Below are positions 40,253 through 49,257 of a stretch of DNA of 64,000 bases, one piece after another. The DNA is taken from NCBI GenBank assembly GCA_963822615.1, contig CAWGIM010000016.1:62001-126000 (forward strand). Reading direction: 5' to 3'. The translations under genes were made by a program, and so were the position numbers. The notes under the pieces were generated by a model. That model had not been told where the DNA came from. It searched no databases and saw nothing but the letters and a program-made list of their open reading frames with translations. This DNA is from Trebonia sp963822615 (lineage in GTDB: Bacteria; Actinomycetota; Actinomycetes; Streptosporangiales; Streptosporangiaceae). Positions within the stretch are counted from its first letter, which is position 1. Every line of letters starts with the position of its first letter.

Positions 40253-41872
40253 GTGAATCCCCGGCCACGCCGATTGCCGTTGCGCGGCAGGGACTACGAG
40301 CTCGGGGTTTTGCGCGGGCAGCTAGCCGCCGCTCACTCGGGGGCGGGTTCGGTTTCGGTGATAGAGGCGGGTCCCGGCCTGGGCAAGACGCGCCTCATCG
40401 AGGAAGCCATTGCGATGGCGGGCCGGTCGTCGGTGGCCGCGGGGCGCGGTGACGGCGACCAGGCCAAGCTCGCCGTGTACCTGGCGCCGTTGCTGGAAGC
40501 GCTGTTCCAGGGCAAACGCCCGCTTCTTAAGCGCTCAGCCACGCTAGAGAACATGGACGACCAGGGCTACTGGCTGCTGCTCGAGCTGTGCGAACTGCTG
40601 GAGGCGCGGGCCAAGAGCGGGCCGCTGCTGATCTGCCTGGACGACCTGCAGTGGGCTGACCTGAGTACGCTCTCGGCCGTCCGGGGACTGACGAGCCAGA
40701 CAGCGGGGAGCCCGATCGCCTGGGTCATCGCCTTGCGCCACGCCGAAGCGGGAGGCGATCGCCTGCGGCTAATCGATGCGCTGGTGGACGCCGGAGCGGC
40801 ACGTCTCGAACTGGCCCCGCTCGAAGCCCCGGCGGTGGCGGCGCTCGTTGCGGATGTCGTGGGAGCAAGCCCGGATGAAGCGCTGTCAGGTGCGGCCGAT
40901 GCCGCCGGCGGCAACCCGTTCCTGCTGCGGGAGCTCCTTGACGGCTTCGCGGAGGAGGGTGCGATCGAGGTCGTCGCGGGGCGCGCTGGGTTGCGTGAGT
41001 CGGTCTTGCCCCAGCGCGTGCAGTGGTCGGTACAGCGCCGGCTGACCGGGCTGCCCTCCCTGTCGCGTCATGCCGCCGGGGTCGCGGCCGTGCTCGGCCG
41101 CAGCTTCCGGTTCGGCGACCTCGCCACGCTGCTGGGGCGGCCCGCGGCTGAGACGCACCGGCTGGTGGCCGAGCTGGAGCGGGCGGACATCTTGGTGGCG
41201 CGCGGCCCGCAGTTCGCGTTCCGGCACGACCTGGTACACGAGGCCGTCCTGCGGACGCTGCCCGCGCCGAGCGTGCGGGGACTTGAGCGTCAGGCGGCCG
41301 GGGTTCTCCTGGCCGCCGGCGCCGCGCCCGTCGAGATCGCCACGCGGATGGCCCGCAGCGCAGAGGCGGGCGACGAGGTCGCGATCGACATCTTGCGGCG
41401 CGCGAGCCGCACGGTCGCGTCAACAGACCCGCGGATGGCCGGCCAGCTCTCACGCAGCGCCCTGAACTTGCTCCCCGGCGGGGATCCTCGGGAAGGAGCC
41501 CTGGTCAAGGAAGTCGTCTTGCTCATGCATCTGGGGGGCGATACGGATGCGGCCCGTGAGTTCGCCGACCGGGCGGCGCGGGCACTTCCGGTCGCCGAGC
41601 AGGCCTCGTTGGCACTCACCGTCGCCACCATGCAATCCGCCGCCAGTGAGACGAGGCTGAGGGTCGCGCGTCAAGCCCTGTCACTGAAGGGGGTGCCCGA
41701 CGCGCTCCGGGCCGTACTCGCGGCGGTTGTGGCGTACAACCTCATTTGCGTAGGACTCCCCGGTGAGGCTCGGCTCGCGATGGCGAGGGCCGAGCGGATG
41801 ATGCAGGACACAGGGAGCGCGGAGGCCGCCAAGGTGCTCGCGCTCAGCCGGCTGCATGATGGCCCAGGTTGA
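40253..41872 (+). CDS. LAL-type LuxR regulator, N-terminal ATPase part
   Basis: A 539-residue piece of a large ATP-binding LuxR regulator: MRPRRLPLRGRD-like opening, Walker A EAGPGLGKTRLI (about residue 40), Walker B LLICLDDLQWAD (about 125), then winged-helix and TPR-like helices. It lacks the HTH, which is in the next frame (41856-43043). Together the two pieces would give a normal regulator of about 930 residues. The join is at 41856-41872, so one base seems to be lost or gained. GTG start at 40253; it is flanked by the duplicated operators. Confidence 0.8.
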   Translation: MNPRPRRLPLRGRDYELGVLRGQLAAAHSGAGSVSVIEAGPGLGKTRLIEEAIAMAGRSSVAAGRGDGDQAKLAVYLAPLLEALFQGKRPLLKRSATLENMDDQGYWLLLELCELLEARAKSGPLLICLDDLQWADLSTLSAVRGLTSQTAGSPIAWVIALRHAEAGGDRLRLIDALVDAGAARLELAPLEAPAVAALVADVVGASPDEALSGAADAAGGNPFLLRELLDGFAEEGAIEVVAGRAGLRESVLPQRVQWSVQRRLTGLPSLSRHAAGVAAVLGRSFRFGDLATLLGRPAAETHRLVAELERADILVARGPQFAFRHDLVHEAVLRTLPAPSVRGLERQAAGVLLAAGAAPVEIATRMARSAEAGDEVAIDILRRASRTVASTDPRMAGQLSRSALNLLPGGDPREGALVKEVVLLMHLGGDTDAAREFADRAARALPVAEQASLALTVATMQSAASETRLRVARQALSLKGVPDALRAVLAAVVAYNLICVGLPGEARLAMARAERMMQDTGSAEAAKVLALSRLHDGPG

Positions 41873-43043
41873 TGGCGATTACAGCGAGTTTCTAGCACGA
41901 GCCCGGGGCTTCGGCGATCCCAGCGATGATCCGGAGGCCCAAGGACACTTGCGGGTTATCGAGGCGTGCGAGGCTACCGCCCTGAGCGGGCTCGACCGTC
42001 TCGACGAGGCCATCGCGGTGCTCACCGAGGGCATCCGGACGGCCCACCGCGACCGTCAGGCCTGGATCCTGTCGCGCTGGGAGATCATCCGCGGCCGCTA
42101 CTTCGCCCAGGCGGGCCGGCTCGCCGACGCGAGAGCGGCGGCCGAGCGGATCCTGCAGCACGAGGTAGTCGACACCCCAGAGTGCCTTGCGTTGCTAACG
42201 CTTGCCCGCGTCGCATTGCACACCGACGACCACGAGCTCGCCCGCAACTGCGAGAAGATGGCCCGGGCCACGCTTCAGGTCGTAATGCACGATTACGATA
42301 TGCGCTGCGATCTCGCGCTGGTGCTCATCGTCCTCGCGCTTGGCCGGAGCGATGACAAGAGCCTGGGACAAATTTTCGGCCTGCTCGACGAGTTCCGCCC
42401 ATATTACGTGTTGCCCATCGTCGGCCGCGAGAACTGCGACGACCCACTCGTCGTCCGCGCCGCCCTGCGGATCCAGGCAATTGACATCGCCGATCACGTA
42501 ATCGGCGAGGCGGAGGCGCGGGCGGCCAGGAATCCGGCGGTAGCGTCGCTGCAGGGGTCGGCCGCGCACGCTCGCGGGCTCCGTCACCAGGACGCCGCGG
42601 AGCTGCGCTCCGCGGTACGACACTTCGCCGGCGGCCCGCGACCGCTCGTGCTGGCATCGGCGCTGGAGGACCTCGGCGCGCTGTCGGCCCGCGAGGGCCG
42701 CCGAGACGAGGCAGTTGATGCGCTTGGCCGCGCTCTGGAGTCGTATGCCAGCTGCGGGGCGACCTGGGACGCGCGCCGCGTACGGCAGCGGCTGCGCGCA
42801 CTGGGCGTCCGCCGCCGGCTGGCGACCACCGACCGGCCCGACGACGGGTGGGGCGCCCTGACCCCCACCGAGACACAGGTGGCGCAGCTCATTGGAGAAG
42901 GACTGACCAACAAGGCGGTCGCGGAGCGCCTGTTCGTCTCGCCCAACACGGTGGGTACCCACGTGCGGCATGTGTTTGAGAAGCTCGGCGTGCGGTCGCG
43001 AACGGAACTGGCGGCCCGCATCGCCCGCGACGCGCACCCGTAG
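41856..43043 (+). CDS. LAL-type LuxR regulator, C-terminal part with HTH
   Basis: A 395-residue frame overlapping the ATPase part by 17 bases. Helical TPR-like repeats (about residues 30-320) are followed by a LuxR HTH at about 335-390 (LTPTETQVAQLIGEGLTNKAVAERLFVSPNTVGTHVRHVFEKLGVRSRTEL), typical of the C-terminus of LAL proteins. It has no ribosome-binding site of its own, so I think it is the rest of the 40253 gene after a frameshift. Alternatively, it could be a coupled second subunit. Confidence 0.8.
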   Translation: MMAQVDGDYSEFLARARGFGDPSDDPEAQGHLRVIEACEATALSGLDRLDEAIAVLTEGIRTAHRDRQAWILSRWEIIRGRYFAQAGRLADARAAAERILQHEVVDTPECLALLTLARVALHTDDHELARNCEKMARATLQVVMHDYDMRCDLALVLIVLALGRSDDKSLGQIFGLLDEFRPYYVLPIVGRENCDDPLVVRAALRIQAIDIADHVIGEAEARAARNPAVASLQGSAAHARGLRHQDAAELRSAVRHFAGGPRPLVLASALEDLGALSAREGRRDEAVDALGRALESYASCGATWDARRVRQRLRALGVRRRLATTDRPDDGWGALTPTETQVAQLIGEGLTNKAVAERLFVSPNTVGTHVRHVFEKLGVRSRTELAARIARDAHP

Positions 43044-43050
43044 CCCGCTC

Positions 43051-43098
43051 AAAAGAAATCACCTGTCGAGGTGATGCGGCGCGTCCGGAAAACAACGG
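43051..43098 (+). promoter_or_regulatory. Duplicated control region, right copy (operator palindrome)
   Basis: Contains ATCACCTGTCGAGGTGAT (43058-43075), the reverse complement of the left-copy palindrome at 40166-40183. The match continues into GGAAAACAACG. It lies directly after the LAL stop and upstream of the EthD gene (43151). Confidence 0.7.
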
Positions 43099-43150
43099 AT
43101 GCTAGCTGCGTTCGACCCGCCCACGTGGCAAGCGACGAAAAGAGCGGACG

Positions 43151-43459
43151 ATGCCAACCAAGATCACGGTCATTTACGACAACCCCGTAGACCCGGCAGT
43201 GTTCGAGGAGGGATGCCCGGCGCAGCTCACGCTGGCCAGCGCGCTACCCGGCTTGCAGCGACTCGAGAGCGCGAAGGTATGGCCGAAGGAGGACGGCACG
43301 CCAACGCCGGCGTACCGCACGCTCGACCTCTATTTCGACGGCTACGAAACCGCAAGTAAGGCGGTCACGACTCCAGAGGCCGGCGCATTTTTCCCGACCA
43401 TCTTCGAGTTGGGGACCGGAGGCGTACGGATTCTGTTCTCGAACATCGAGGAGTCGTGA
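43151..43459 (+). CDS. EthD-family protein
   Basis: A 102-residue dimeric alpha/beta-barrel protein of the EthD type: KITVIYDNPVDPAVFEEG at the start and FELGTGGVRILFS at the end. EthD-like proteins are small accessory or detoxifying enzymes for ether or aromatic catabolism. ATG at 43151. It is the first gene after the right-hand operator, so it is likely regulated with the hydrolase at 39383. Confidence 0.8.
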   Translation: MPTKITVIYDNPVDPAVFEEGCPAQLTLASALPGLQRLESAKVWPKEDGTPTPAYRTLDLYFDGYETASKAVTTPEAGAFFPTIFELGTGGVRILFSNIEES

Positions 43460-43641
43460 GGCCCGTGTTGCTTTGAAGCCGACTTGACGGTTTGTGACCC
43501 GCTTATTGATCGCTCGCGACGGCCATTCACGAAAAACGCGTGAATCGTCGTTGAACGCGTATCGACCACGGCTGTGGCGACGACGTCGTTGAACCACTCA
43601 ACATCTAGTTCACGAAGTCCAGGCCATGGAAGGGGCCGGTG

Positions 43642-44124
43642 ATGAGCGTCATAATCGAGTCAACTGCGGGGTTCGCGGCCGACGACCCGCTGGCCCGACT
43701 CCATCAGGGCATCACCGCGACCGCCAGCGAGCGCGAGCCCGATGCCATATGGCTGCTGCTCGACCTCGTTGAGGCGGCGCTGCGGGCAAGCCGAATAAGC
43801 GAGGCGACGGCGGCCCAGGCCTGGGCCGACCGGGCAGCGGCGCAATTGCGGGCAACGAAACTGGCCCGCCCGCGCGGCGAGCGCTGCGCCTCAGGGGCGC
43901 TGACGCTGCGGGAACTCGAGATCGCCGAGCTCGCCGCTGTTGGTTTGAGCAACAAGCAGATCGGCCGCCGCCTGTTCCTGTCGCACCGTACCGTCGGCGC
44001 GCACCTATACCGCGTCTTCCCTAAGCTCGGCATCACTTCGCGCGCGGCGCTGCGGGACGCGCTTAACGCGCGGCACGTTGAGACAGGACGCAACGCTGCC
44101 CGCCGCCACCCGGGAGACCCGTGA
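43642..44124 (+). CDS. LuxR-family HTH protein, short form
   Basis: A 160-residue protein with a LuxR HTH at about residues 88-145 (LTLRELEIAELAAVGLSNKQIGRRLFLSHRTVGAHLYRVFPKLGITSRAALRDAL). The N-terminal 80 residues are helical and Ala-rich, without ATPase or receiver motifs. It is either a stand-alone regulator or the tail of a lost LAL gene. ATG at 43642 with GGAAGGGG upstream supports a real start. Target unknown; the cupin and hydrolase genes downstream are candidates. Confidence 0.75.
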   Translation: MSVIIESTAGFAADDPLARLHQGITATASEREPDAIWLLLDLVEAALRASRISEATAAQAWADRAAAQLRATKLARPRGERCASGALTLRELEIAELAAVGLSNKQIGRRLFLSHRTVGAHLYRVFPKLGITSRAALRDALNARHVETGRNAARRHPGDP

Positions 44125-44178
44125 TAGCACATTTCTTGCTACTCGCTACTCGCTACTCGCGCAGATTAAAGGACAAAA

Positions 44179-44673
44179 ATGCTCGACAATGGGTCCTCGT
44201 GGGGCGAGGACGGATGGGCTGTCCAGCCCGGCGAGGGTGAGATCGTCGACCTCGGTGGCCCGCATCAGCCGGAGATTCTCGTCCGCGGCGCTGACGTTCA
44301 GCACGTGCTGGGTGCGTTCATCTTCCATCACGATGTCATCACTGAGAACCCGCCGCATGCCCACCATGACTGGATGAAGATCGCCTACGTGCTGGATGGT
44401 ACTTACCATTTCCGGGTGGGCGACGCCGAATTCTCCGGTGACGCGGGCACCACGGTGGTTGTGCCCCGCGGCTCGTACCACACCTTCGTCACCGCGACCG
44501 GCGGCCGGCTGTTGTTCGTCAGCACGCCCGCCGGGAACGAGGAACTTTTCCGCGAACTCGGCCGACTGGGGCCAGCCGCGTCTACGGAGCAGACGGCCGA
44601 GGTGGACCGGCGGTTCACAACGACGGCCCTGCCTGGCGATGACGGCCGGCCGTGGCGCCAGCTGAGGCGCTAA
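44179..44673 (+). CDS. Cupin-domain protein
   Basis: A 164-residue single-domain cupin. First cupin motif at about residues 60-80 (PPHAHHDWMKIAYVLDGTYHFRVGD) with metal-binding His, and the second region TVVVPRGSYHTFV at about 95. Such proteins are dioxygenases, isomerases or ligand sensors; which cannot be told. ATG at 44179. Likely in an operon with the alpha/beta hydrolase 37 bases downstream. Confidence 0.82.
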   Translation: MLDNGSSWGEDGWAVQPGEGEIVDLGGPHQPEILVRGADVQHVLGAFIFHHDVITENPPHAHHDWMKIAYVLDGTYHFRVGDAEFSGDAGTTVVVPRGSYHTFVTATGGRLLFVSTPAGNEELFRELGRLGPAASTEQTAEVDRRFTTTALPGDDGRPWRQLRR

Positions 44674-44710
44674 AACTCGCACCAAGACCGCGTCCTACCT
44701 GGAGGTTCAG

Positions 44711-45508
44711 ATGTCCGTCCCAACCCCTCTCGTCTTTATCCATGGCCTTTGGATTCACGCGGCCGCCTGGCAACCCTGGATCGAGCTGTACCGCTCGGAG
44801 GGTTACGACACCCTGGCGCCTGGCTGGCCGGGCGACGCCCCGGACGTCGCGACCACCCGGAGCAATGCCGCGGCCGTGGCGAACAAGGGCATCGACGACA
44901 TCACCGCCAGTTACGTGAAGATCATCAATAACCTGCCAGTCAAGCCGATCGTGATCGGCCATTCCTTCGGCGGCCTGATCGCTCAGAAGCTGCTGGCCGA
45001 CGGGCACGCGGCCGCCGCCGTGGGGATTGATCCGGGTCAGATCAAAGGAGTCAAGCCGCTCCCATTCGCCCAGCTTCGCGCGGGGTTTCCCTTCCTGTCG
45101 AAGCCGGGGAACAAGAAGAAGGCCGTCTCGCTGACGAAGAAGCAGTTCCGCTACAGCTTCGGGAACGCGATCACCGAAGCTGAATCTGACGAGCTGTTCG
45201 CCAAGTGGACCATTCCGGGTCCCGGTAAGCCGCTGTTCGAGGCGGTGGCAGCGAACTTCAAGAAGACGTCACCCGCAAGCGTCGACACCCGGCGCAGCGA
45301 TCGGGGGCCGCTGCTGATCATCGCCGGCGGCAAGGACCACACCGTCCCGGAAGTTGTCGCGAAGGCCGCCTACAAGCTCTACGCCAAGTCCGGGGCGACC
45401 ACCGACTACCTCGCGTTTCCCGACCGCGGTCACTCCCTGGTCTTCGATCACGGCTGGCGCGAATTGGCCGACGCGACCCTCGCCTGGCTGCGCAGCCAGG
45501 GCCTGTAA
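44711..45508 (+). CDS. Alpha/beta hydrolase
   Basis: A 265-residue hydrolase: TPLVFIHGLWIHAAAWQPWIELYRSEGY, nucleophile Ser in GHSFGG (about residue 84), Asp near GGKDHTVPEV and His in DRGHSLVFDHGW. Lid region is Lys-rich. Likely an esterase or lactonase for small substrates. ATG at 44711 with GGAGG upstream. Third hydrolase of this type in 8 kb, together with cupin and EthD genes. Confidence 0.87.
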   Translation: MSVPTPLVFIHGLWIHAAAWQPWIELYRSEGYDTLAPGWPGDAPDVATTRSNAAAVANKGIDDITASYVKIINNLPVKPIVIGHSFGGLIAQKLLADGHAAAAVGIDPGQIKGVKPLPFAQLRAGFPFLSKPGNKKKAVSLTKKQFRYSFGNAITEAESDELFAKWTIPGPGKPLFEAVAANFKKTSPASVDTRRSDRGPLLIIAGGKDHTVPEVVAKAAYKLYAKSGATTDYLAFPDRGHSLVFDHGWRELADATLAWLRSQGL

Positions 45509-45511
45509 CGA

Positions 45512-45616
45512 GTCAGCGACACCGTCCGCTTCGACCCCCGCCGCGTCCGCATCCCGGTCCTCCCGATCGAGGACCAGCGGACCTACGGTGCAGCCTTCCG
45601 CCGTCCGGCCGGCTAG
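45512..45616 (+). pseudogene. Tail of an N6-methylase/specificity protein
   Basis: A 34-codon open stretch ends in VRIPVLPIEDQRTYGAAFRRPAG and a TAG. This is the ending of methylase/specificity proteins (compare ALIAQLPLPEQRSYGAAL in the gene at 5020). Nothing upstream belongs to that gene. It suggests a lost restriction-type gene just before the ATPase locus. Confidence 0.45.
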
Positions 45617-45838
45617 CCCGCACCCCCCGAGCCGCCCGCGTCCTTGACGACCTCGGTCCGTGCGTTTTCATCTTCGTCCAGCGCCGCAACCCACGGGCCG
45701 GACAGCCGGATGTTTGTCAGGTTCACCGCGTGTCTGAATCCAAGTTTTGTTAGGTTACCATCCACAAGAGAGCGCCATTTTGTTAGGTCAGTACTTGATT
45801 TTACCCCATGTTTTGTTAGGTGACCTGTAACATGAGGT
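45617..45838. other. Upstream region of the DUF4143 ATPase
   Basis: 45617-45711 shows no gene or clear signal. From 45712 the region is taken up by the phased repeat array described separately, which ends 17 bases before the ATPase start. It is distinctly A/T-richer than the surroundings. Confidence 0.5.
45712..45821 (+). repeat. Four 11-bp repeats at exact 33-bp spacing
   Basis: TTTTGTTAGGT is exact at 45745-45755, 45778-45788 and 45811-45821. A fourth copy with two differences, GTTTGTCAGGT, is at 45712-45722. All four starts are 33 bases apart (about three helical turns), all in the same orientation as the ATPase gene. The last copy ends 17 bases before its ATG. The regular phasing on one DNA face argues for cooperative binding by a protein. 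Confidence 0.8.
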
Positions 45839-47308
45839 ATGCGAGATGATCAGCGTCGCCAGCGTCTCACGGACGCGAACCCGTGGTGGCGGGCCGTTGC
45901 CGGCGGGCAGGATCCCACCGCGTGGACCGGACACCACCCGGTCTTGAAGGGGCGGGCCGCGCATGACCTGGGATTCCGGGCCGCTGTCCTCGATGATGTC
46001 CAGGCCGGCCCGGTGACGGACCAGCTCGCGGTCCTGACCGGCCCTCGGCGCATCGGCAAGTCGGTGGCACTTCTCGACACAGCGGCTGCGCTGTGCGCGC
46101 GGCGCGACGTCGACGCCCGCCAGGTGATCTACCTGCCGTGTGACGGCATGGCCGCTCAGGACGTGCACCGTTGCCTGGTCCTGGGCCGCGAACTGACCCG
46201 GTCGGTCGACCGGGACCAGCCGCATCCCCGGGTCTGGCTACTGGACGAGGTCAGCGGCGTGACCGGCTGGACCTCGGTCCTCAAGCTCGCCCGGGACAAC
46301 ACCGCGTTCGGCGGCGACACGGTGATCGCCACCGGCAGCAGGTGGGCCGCCGACGAGGACATCGAGGGCAACCTCCTCGCCGGCCGCGCCGGGACCGGCC
46401 CCGGGAGACGGACCCGGCTACTGCTGCCCATGACATTCCGCGACTACCTGGCCGCCTCCCGGCCAGAGCTGGCGCGGCCGGCACCGGTCCACGTGAGCGG
46501 CCTGCAGGACCCCGGTACCGCAGACGTCCTGGACTCCGTCGCCTTCGACCTAGACGGATACGACCTCGCCTGGCAGGACTACCTCACCTGCGGCGGGTTC
46601 CCCCGGGCGGTCGCGGAACACACCCGGGCCGGGGCAGTCTCCACCGCCTACCTCAACGACCTGAGGTCCTGGCTGCGCGCCGACGTCGACCCAGACCGCC
46701 CCCAAGATTCCGTCCCCCGCCTGCTGGACGGCATCTCCCAGCGCGCTACCAGCCCGCTCAACATCACCGCGGCGAGCACCGCGCTCGGGTACCCCTCGCG
46801 GGACATCTTCGTCCGGCGCCTGAACCGGCTGGTATCCAGCCACGCCGCGATCTGGTGCCCGCGCCGAGAGGGAGAACACCTGGTCGCGGGCGCCCAGGCC
46901 AAGCTGTACCTGACCGACCCGCTCCTGGCTACCCTCCCCTCACGGCTCCGGACCGGCCTGCCCGGACCCGACATGACCAGGCTGACCGAGATGACGATCG
47001 GCGTCGCGCTGGCCCGCGCCATCGACGACCTCGAGGAGGGCCGCTGGGTCACCGGCGACACCATCGGCTACGCCCGCACATCAGGCGACCGCGAGGTCGA
47101 CCTCGGCCCGGTCACCGTCCCGTCCGCTAACGGCCCGGTCGCCACCGTCCCCCTGGAATCCAAGTGGGTCGAGCAAGGCTGGAAGGGCGAGGCCCGAACC
47201 ATCGACGCGAAGTTCGGACGCGGCATCCTCGCCACCAAGTCAGTCCTGGACACCACCGGAAGCATCTGGGCGGTGCCGGCTCCCTTGCTGGCGCTCCTGC
47301 TCCAGTAA
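45839..47308 (+). CDS. AAA-type ATPase of the AAA_14/DUF4143 family
   Basis: A 489-residue ATPase. N-terminal P-loop LTGPRRIGKSVALL (about residue 67), Walker B PRVWLLDEVS (about 130), sensor ATGSRW (about 160), the family motif LLPMTFRDYL (about 197) and YLTCGGFPRAV. The C-terminal DUF4143 part (about 300-470) has a nuclease-like pattern in its last third (DREVDLGP, then VPLESKW), which may be a PD-(D/E)XK-type fold. ATG at 45839 with GAGG upstream. The 33-bp repeat array lies directly in front. Function of the family is not established. Confidence 0.82.
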   Translation: MRDDQRRQRLTDANPWWRAVAGGQDPTAWTGHHPVLKGRAAHDLGFRAAVLDDVQAGPVTDQLAVLTGPRRIGKSVALLDTAAALCARRDVDARQVIYLPCDGMAAQDVHRCLVLGRELTRSVDRDQPHPRVWLLDEVSGVTGWTSVLKLARDNTAFGGDTVIATGSRWAADEDIEGNLLAGRAGTGPGRRTRLLLPMTFRDYLAASRPELARPAPVHVSGLQDPGTADVLDSVAFDLDGYDLAWQDYLTCGGFPRAVAEHTRAGAVSTAYLNDLRSWLRADVDPDRPQDSVPRLLDGISQRATSPLNITAASTALGYPSRDIFVRRLNRLVSSHAAIWCPRREGEHLVAGAQAKLYLTDPLLATLPSRLRTGLPGPDMTRLTEMTIGVALARAIDDLEEGRWVTGDTIGYARTSGDREVDLGPVTVPSANGPVATVPLESKWVEQGWKGEARTIDAKFGRGILATKSVLDTTGSIWAVPAPLLALLLQ

Positions 47309-49033
47309 GCTCAGCGAACCAAAGCTCGCTCGCAGACAGTCTCCGCAGTTCAGCGCCCTGGAGATCCCTCGTGCTATCAGCTGCCGGGCGAGAATCCGTT
47401 GGGCAACCTTCATATAGACCTGCCCAGCCGTACCCCGATCAGGACGTCGTGGAACAGGGATCCGCGATCATGGCTATGAGAGCGGAGCTGCGCCTGATCC
47501 ACGTGTGATGGTCAGCGCGAGACCGGGCGCCCTTTAAGACTGGGGGCATCGGTGAACAGGTTCGATGTGAGCGTGTACGCGATCAGGCGGCGGCCAGGGC
47601 GGCGTCGGCCGTTCGAGGTCCGCTGGCAGGCGGCGGGCCGCAGCCGGTCAAAGTCGTTCATCACCAGGAAGCTAGCCGACTGCTACCGGGCCGAGCTGGT
47701 CCGCGCTGCCCGGACGGGCCTGGACTTCGATCCGCTGACCGGCGAGCGGCCGCATGGAACCTTCCGGAGCCCGCGACTGTCACCTGGTACCAGCAGGCCA
47801 CCGAGTACGCCGCCATGAAATGGCCGTCCCTGGCCGCCCACTCCCGGGCCAGCGTGGCCGAGGCGCTGGCCACGGTCACGCCCGTGCTGGTCCGGCCGGA
47901 TGCACGTCAACGACCGGACCCGCGTGAGCTGCGCATGGTCTTGTACCAGCACGCCTTCAACCCCGCCCGCCCAGCCGACCCGGGCAGCCCGGCCGCGCAG
48001 ATCCTGGACTGGGCGCGGCAGGCGTCGCTGCCCGTCGGCTGCCTCAGCGAACCGGGGGTGCTGCGGACCGCGCTGGAGGCGCTGACACCGACTGGACGGC
48101 ACCCGCGCAGCGGCTAACACCATCATCCGCAAGCGCGCCGTCCTGCACGGCGCGCTCGGCTACGCGGCCGAGACCGGGCTGCTACCGGACAACCCGCTGG
48201 ACGGCTTCTGCTGGCAGGTACCGCAGTCGTCAGCAGCCCTCAACCCCGCCGTCGTGGCCAGCCCCGCCCAGGTCAGTGCGCTGCTGGATGTGATCGCCCG
48301 GAACCAGCCGGAACTGACCGCCTTCTTCGGGTGCCTGTACTACGCCGCGCTTCGCCCAGAGGAAGCCGTCGCCCTACGCCTCGCCGACTGCGCTCTGCCC
48401 AGTTCCGGGTGGGGTGTGCTCCGGCTGGCCGCGGCCGCGCCCAGGACCGCTGCCGCCTGGACCAGCAGCGGCACCAGCTATGAACAGCGAGGGCTCAAGC
48501 ACCCGACAGACGGGGCGGTCCGGATGGTCCCGGCCCCGCCGGTGCTCGTCGCCATGCTCCGCGCGCACTTCACGGCCTACGGCACCGCCCCCGACGGCCG
48601 GCTGTTCCGCGGAGCACGCGGCGGGCCGCTCAGCGGATCGCTCTACGGCCGGGCCTGGCAATCCGCCCGCACCATCGCCCTCGGGCCCGAGCTAGGTGCC
48701 ACCGGGCTCGCCCGGCGCCCCTACGACCTGCGGCACGCCGCCCTGTCGCTGTGGCTGAACGCCGGAGGAGACCCCGCCCAGATCGCCGCCCGGGCCGGGA
48801 ACAGCGTCGCGGTCCTGCTCACCATCTACACCCACTGCATCCACGGCCGCGACGACCTCCTCAACCAGCAGATCGACCACGTCCTCAAGCCGCGCTCGGG
48901 GCCTGGTCCGTGCCCGTCCGTGGAAGAGCCAGCGGTGTACACCGACCGCGCGACTACGCGGAAGCCAGCGGTTACGCCGACCGAGCGACAGCCGCGCGAC
49001 GACTGCGGACGCCGTCCGCCATGCGTCCGTAAC

Positions 49034-49125
49034 TTCCCCGCCCGGCCCGCCGACGGCCCACAAACCACGCCGACCGCACACCGCAGCAACCCTGTCGATA
49101 GACGTTTAGCCAGCTCAAAGCCAAA
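49034..49125. repeat. Integrase-tail/att-like repeat, copy C
   Basis: Counterpart of copy A (30122-30214). The best-conserved part is 23 bases at 49103-49125, with one mismatch to 30192-30214. It lies between the integrase core and tRNA-Tyr, where phage and ICE attachment or arm sites are usually found. Confidence 0.55.
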
Positions 49126-49206
49126 TTTTAGAACGATGGCCCGCCATCGTTTTTTGGCCCACGGCTGGCCCACAGACGGTCCGCGAACCGCTCGCGCCGG
49201 CACGCA

Positions 49207-49240
49207 AAAGCCGGTGCCATCATCCGATGACACCGGCTTT
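49207..49240 (-). terminator. Terminator of tRNA-Tyr
   Basis: AAAGCCGGTG (49207-49216) and CACCGGCTTT (49231-49240): 10-bp perfect stem, 14-base loop, 17 bases past the tRNA 3' end on the minus strand, followed by TTTT. A standard intrinsic terminator. Confidence 0.75.
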
Positions 49241-49257
49241 GACCTGCGGAAACAGGG

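Noticed and set aside
45712..45821. CRISPR-like array of TTTTGTTAGGT
   Set aside because: Repeat of 11 bases is too short, there are no cas genes, and its position right at the ATPase start fits regulation better.
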